This document shows, piece after piece, positions 60,013 through 64,000 of a stretch of 64,000 nt of DNA (positions are counted from its first letter, which is position 1; each line of letters opens with the position of its first letter). Under the pieces are notes generated by a model. That model saw nothing but the letters and a program-made list of their open reading frames with translations, was not told the DNA's origin and searched no databases. The position numbers and the translations under genes are program-made. Location of the stretch: contig JYIP02000002.1 in NCBI GenBank assembly GCA_001051155.2, positions 503,583 through 567,582 on the forward strand. The letters run 5' to 3'. This DNA comes from Chrysoporthe austroafricana (taxonomy: Eukaryota > Ascomycota > Sordariomycetes > Diaporthales > Cryphonectriaceae).

Positions 60013-61404
60013 ATGTCTGGACCTGTTCCGCCCCGGGGCGGCATGCCTATGCCCGGCCAAGGCATGCCGATGCGAGGCCCCGGAATCCCCATCCCCTTGC
60101 CTCCGGGGATGCGCCTCCAGCCAGGCCAGCAGCCTACCCCCGAGCAGATCGAGCAGATCAAGAAGTTCCAGCTCGAGGCCAAGAGGAACTTCGAGGCCCA
60201 GATCGCCGAGCAGGCCGCCAAGGAGGGCGTCCCCGTCGAGCAGGTGATGCAACGTGTCCAGCAGCGGATGCAGCAGCAGATGCAGCAGAGGATGATGGCC
60301 CAACAACAAGCCCAGCAGCAAGGGGCACAACAGGGCCAGCAGGGACAGCAAGGACCGGGACAGTCCCAAGGCCCACCACCTCAGGGCGGTCCGCAGCCAG
60401 GCGTTCCCCAGCCTATCACTCCTGGGCCTCCCAACCCCGTCGCCGTTGCCATGGCCAACTTCCTGCGCGGCCAGGACCTGAAGCTTCGTACCTGTATCCT
60501 GAATGGCGAGCGCAAGGACATGTTTAGGGGTAGGCAGACGCAGCCCTCCCCACCTCCCCTCCCTTGGCCCAGCGCTGACACCACGTAACAGTCAAGAGAG
60601 CCCTCCGGGCCTTGCAGTCCCCCGCCTACGAGAAGGCCCGCAAGAAGAACCCAGCCCTGCCCCAGATCACCGACCGGGCGTCGCTCGAGAATGCCTTCAA
60701 GCTGCTACCTATGTCGATGTTGGCCCTCCGAGTCGAGAAAATGGACCCCAGCACTATGCCCAACCCGCCGAAGAAGCGTGTCAAGGGTCTCTGGAACGTC
60801 AAGATCGTCGGACAGCAGGATGCCGGCGATGACATGTACTATGCCTGGCTGTACGAGGGCAGCCAGGTCATGCGCAAGGTCTACGCCGTTCTCGCTCTCG
60901 TTGCTATTTTCACTGTGGTCCTGTACCCCCTCTGGCCGCTGAAGATGCGCCAGGGTGTCTACTACCTCAGCTGGGGCTTCCTGTGGCTTTTGGCTGGGTT
61001 CTTTGCTATGGCCATCTTCCGTGTCATCCTCTTCTGCCTCACCTATTTCATCGTTTCTCCTGGCCTCTGGTTGTTCCCCAATCTCTGGGAGGATGTCTCA
61101 TTCGTCGACTCCTTTAAGCCTGTCTGGGCTTGGCACGAGGTAAGTCTCGAAAATCCAAGTCAAGGATAAAGGTGGCCTGTGCTGACATGACATATAGACT
61201 GCGAAGAAGAAGAAGAAGAAGTCGTCCTCAGGTGGTGGAGGTAGTGCCAATGCGCAGTCGACTTTTGCCGCTACTACAGGCCAGCCGATGCCAGCAAGTG
61301 CAACTACCACAGCCACGGACACGCAGATCGCGACAGGCTCAGACTCTAGGCAGAGAGCCGCCTATGAAGCTCCAAGAGTGGAAGAGCTGGCGGACGATGA
61401 GTAG
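60013..61404 (+). CDS. sec62: Translocation protein Sec62
   Basis: A subunit of the Sec62/63 complex for post-translational import into the endoplasmic reticulum. Exons 60013-60529, 60592-61139 and 61198-61404 give 423 aa. The N-terminal 130 residues are Pro/Gly/Met- and Gln-rich (common in filamentous fungi), with a helical EQIEQIKKFQLEAKRNFEAQ. The conserved cytosolic domain begins VAMANFLRGQDLKLRTCILNG and continues FRVKRALRALQSPAYEKA across the first intron. Two membrane helices follow at about 267-285 and 293-318, then the Sec62 tail FPNLWEDVSFVDSFKPVWAW. The C-terminus starts KKKKKK and is Ser/Thr-rich and acidic. Both introns (62 and 58 nt) split codons cleanly or fall in phase. High confidence from the membrane and tail blocks. 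Confidence 0.93.
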
Positions 61405-61608
61405 GAGGACACCATCTGCTGTTTGGTTTCCATCCTTCTCGGGAGGGGAAGCCGCCGGATGCTAGCCTCTTCGGCTGCAGAAATGGAGTCCATGACAGAC
61501 TAATGGTGCCATGGTCGCACTGGGACAATTTACGGAATTCATATAAATATGTGCCTCGAACGGTTACATCATGCCTTGTCTGTTGATTGTGCCTTCTACA
61601 GCAGTCCC
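61405..61608. other. Convergent intergenic region (Sec62 / RNase T2)
   Basis: Only about 200 bp separate the two stop codons, so the 3' untranslated regions probably overlap or abut. Confidence 0.6.
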
Positions 61609-62974
61609 TCATGCCTCTGATCCGTTTGTCCGCAGGTAATAGTGAATAGCCCCGGGCGAAGAAGCACAATTTCCCAAGCTGCCGCCCGTCGCATTCGCCG
61701 CAACAGGCACCCCTTTCACGTCCTGCGGCCGGCCGTAGACATGGTGATCTAGCAACAGTTAGCGCTTCCGTCTTCATAGCCCCATCCGGGCCCCCGGGTG
61801 TGATGGCGCTGCTCACAATACCAAACCTCGTCTAGGACCGTATACCCGCTGTCGCCCGTGCCCGCGCCCGCAGCCGTGCTGTTGTACTTCGCCCCCGAGC
61901 AGGCCAGATACGGCACGGCCCCGAACGCTGCCGTCAGCGCGCCCTGGATGTCGCCGAGCGTGTAGGTGGTGCTGTTGCTCGGCACGATGCCGGCGTCGGC
62001 GAGCCACCTGTACGTCGGCACGGTGCGATACCACGCAATGGCGGTCTCGAAGAAGTCGACCACGTCCTGGTGCTCGACGTACTGCGGTCCGTAGCAGGGG
62101 ACGTCGAAGGCCGAGTAGCAGGTCGCGTGCTTGGAGAACTCGTGGCCCCAGAAGTCCGGGCTGGGCGAGCCCTGGGAGACCCAGTACCTGTGTGGGCGTG
62201 AGAAACCTAGTTCACGCGGAGCGGTTTAGGGGAGGTAGACATACTTGTTCATGTAGGCGAGGAGATCGTATTTCCCGAACGGCTCGAGGAAAGTGCCTAT
62301 GTTGGAGCCGTTGTAAGGGGGCACGGGCGTCCCGGAGGCGGTCCCCGTGGTGGTATTTGGCGAAGGATTGGGGTCATACTGGCGGCTACGGCTTGTTGTG
62401 AGATTCCATGACCTCTTCCGCGCTCTCCGCGCTCTGGCTCATCTCTTGACTTACTTCAAGTCGCAGTACTGCGTGTAAGAGCCTGGATGCGAGCGTCAGC
62501 ATGATTGACACTCCGTGCTGGCGGCGATGAATACACACCATTGCAGAAATCCGGCCACAGCCCGTGGAGAGTCCAAGAGTCCTTGGGCAGGACCTGGCCC
62601 TGAGCCTCAAGGCCGGTGTACGTATCCCAATATTGCGTCGAAAGCTATAACCAGAAATCCTGTCAACAACCCTATGCCAAACAGCGCCGGGCTCACCCAG
62701 AAGGCTCGACACGTACGACCAGGCCTCCAAATGTCTCGGTGCAACAGGAGTCTGTGATATTGGCCTGTGCGTCTGCTGAGCACGACAGGATCGGATCAGC
62801 TGTACGGCAACATCAGTCTCACGAACCCGCCTTGCCAAGCGCCAGAGGGACGAGCGTACAGAGCTGGCAGGTATGGTTTGCCGTGCTTTCGCCGTACAGA
62901 CTTCGGCTGTAGAAGCCAGCCGTAGCCCTCTCAGCGAGGGCGAGGGCAGCGAGGAGGAGCAAAGGGCGGTGCAT
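61609..62974 (-). CDS. Secreted ribonuclease T2
   Basis: An acid endoribonuclease that cuts single-stranded RNA through a 2',3'-cyclic phosphate and acts outside the cell or in vacuoles. Seven exons (62974-62860, 62799-62717, 62644-62539, 62482-62455, 62385-62245, 62187-61817, 61748-61609) give 327 aa. All six introns are 57-72 nt and the frame is exact throughout. The fourth exon is only 28 nt. A signal peptide is clear (MHRPLLLLAALALAERATAG). The Cys pattern CQLSDPILSC...DSCC is typical. Active-site motif 1 is WTLHGLWPDFC. Motif 2 is HEFSKHATC, where most relatives have HEWxKHGTC; both catalytic histidines remain. Disulfide cysteines and N-glycosylation sites are present. The C-terminal NCASSPGAIHYYLRTNG is family-like. 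The substitutions in motif 2 are unusual but conserve the key His and Lys. Confidence 0.92.
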
Positions 62975-64000
62975 CGTGCGACTCGTCACAGCTCGTGTAC
63001 ACAACAACACCAGGAACCGGACAGGAGAACTACATAGCAGGCATGACGTCTACGCGCACCCCTTATAGCTACGCGAGCCATCTCTTCTATTACGCAGGTT
63101 ATCTGATCCCACCATGTCACCGTCCGTGTCATCGTCGTCCACCGGGGCCCGAAAGAGGAAGCTCGCCGTGGCTCGACAAGAGAAATCGCGCTTGTTCCCC
63201 TGCGTCTGGGGTCCCACCTGCCGGCGATCTGGATTCTTATAGGTCCATTGTGGTAGCGACTCCAGAGTGGCGGGCCCTGGAGGATGAGCGTGCCAGGTGG
63301 GCTTCTTGGCAGACCGGCTAGTGGTTGGCGTCTAGGTGATGGGCTTGGCTGAACTTAACCAGCAGAATCGTTGCTTTTCCTGGTTCCTGGACGACTGACA
63401 GGCTACGGTGAGCTGCCTATAGCGGAGCGGCTCAGGAAGATATGGGACGATGTGGTTCCTCGATATTGCGTAAGCAGGATTCTGTCCTTCGTGATGATGT
63501 TGACGATCGTAGATTTGGGAAGTGAAAAGGGGTTAATATGAGAAACGAGTCAAATAAGTACCATCGGTGTTGACACTCGCCATGAACCTATGGTAATGAC
63601 AAGACTGCCACGATGGAGTCGCACGCGCCCTACTCGTCCTCAGCATCCCAACTGCAGCTTATTGCAAATATTCGCAAAGTCCATGTTTGGACCACTCGAG
63701 AGGAGCCAGGTCCAGGTTGCTAGTTCATCCGGAGGCACGCTCGAGACGCATGCTGCCGGCGGACAAGTGAAAATGGCAGTAAAGACCATCCGTCCGGAGC
63801 TAGCAAGTCTCCATCACAGGAGGACACGGACGAAAGGCTGAAGGGACGACGCAAGGGACGTCGACCAGTATGTACAGACTCAGTCTCAATAGCAACCTGC
63901 GGCGTCCGTGGAGCCCCGCCCTGCCCCTGTTGCACGGCAGGTATGACCCCTGTAGCGACGCCTCCAGAACCGCGGTCAAGTGACGTGCCTGTGTTCTGCC
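62975..64000. other. Upstream region of RNase T2 to the window end
   Basis: It should hold the RNase T2 promoter. ORFs up to 108 codons on both strands show no motif. A gene continuing beyond the window cannot be excluded. Confidence 0.5.

Overview
The window is nuclear DNA of a filamentous ascomycete, most likely a Sordariomycete. The genes have short introns (mostly 50-90 nt) with GT donors, CTAAC/CTGAC-type branch sites and AG acceptors. Exons are GC-rich. The gene set (Def1, an Xbp1-like APSES factor, a kinesin-6-like motor, a GH128 glucanase, a class I terpene cyclase, a DUF7704-type protein) is typical of that group. The class assignment is inference from gene content, because no marker was compared. 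I found 18 protein-coding genes and joined their exons by eye from splice signals and reading frame. Spacing is wide (about one gene per 3.5 kb), with several 3-4.5 kb stretches in which I see no gene. No rRNA, convincing tRNA, intact transposon or CRISPR array was seen.

Layout. 0-10 kb: an RNA polymerase II degradation factor Def1 homologue (+), a secreted GH128/Asl1-like glucanase (+) and an acidic nuclear protein that resembles the CRF1/Ifh1 family (-), followed by a 4 kb gap. 13.8-28 kb: a kinesin-6-like motor (+), a solitary eight-exon sesquiterpene-type synthase (+) and DNA topoisomerase II (-). 29-37 kb: an aldo-keto reductase (+), a 4.5 kb gap and an APSES transcription factor (+). 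37-42 kb: a CNS1-type Hsp90 co-chaperone (-) and an MFS transporter (-) that appears to contain a 4-nt exon. 42-45.7 kb: a gap with long T tracts and an unresolved base. 45.7-56 kb: an F-box-like protein (+), inositol monophosphatase (-), a small membrane-anchored protein (-), a membrane-anchored histidine acid phosphatase/phytase (-) and a long disordered protein with a degenerate CRIB motif (-). 58.5-63 kb: a DUF7704-like membrane protein (-), Sec62 (+) and a secreted RNase T2 (-).

How the genes relate. Most are unlinked housekeeping or surface functions: chromosome segregation (topoisomerase II, kinesin-6), protein handling (Sec62, Cns1), transcription (Def1, CRF1-like, APSES), phosphate/nucleotide scavenging (phytase, RNase T2, IMPase) and wall remodelling (GH128). 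I see no biosynthetic cluster around the terpene synthase. The points most worth a second look are the 4-nt exon in the transporter, the tandem SUMO-interaction-like modules in the topoisomerase II tail, the isolated terpene synthase, and a set of introns whose lengths are multiples of three and that carry no stop codon.
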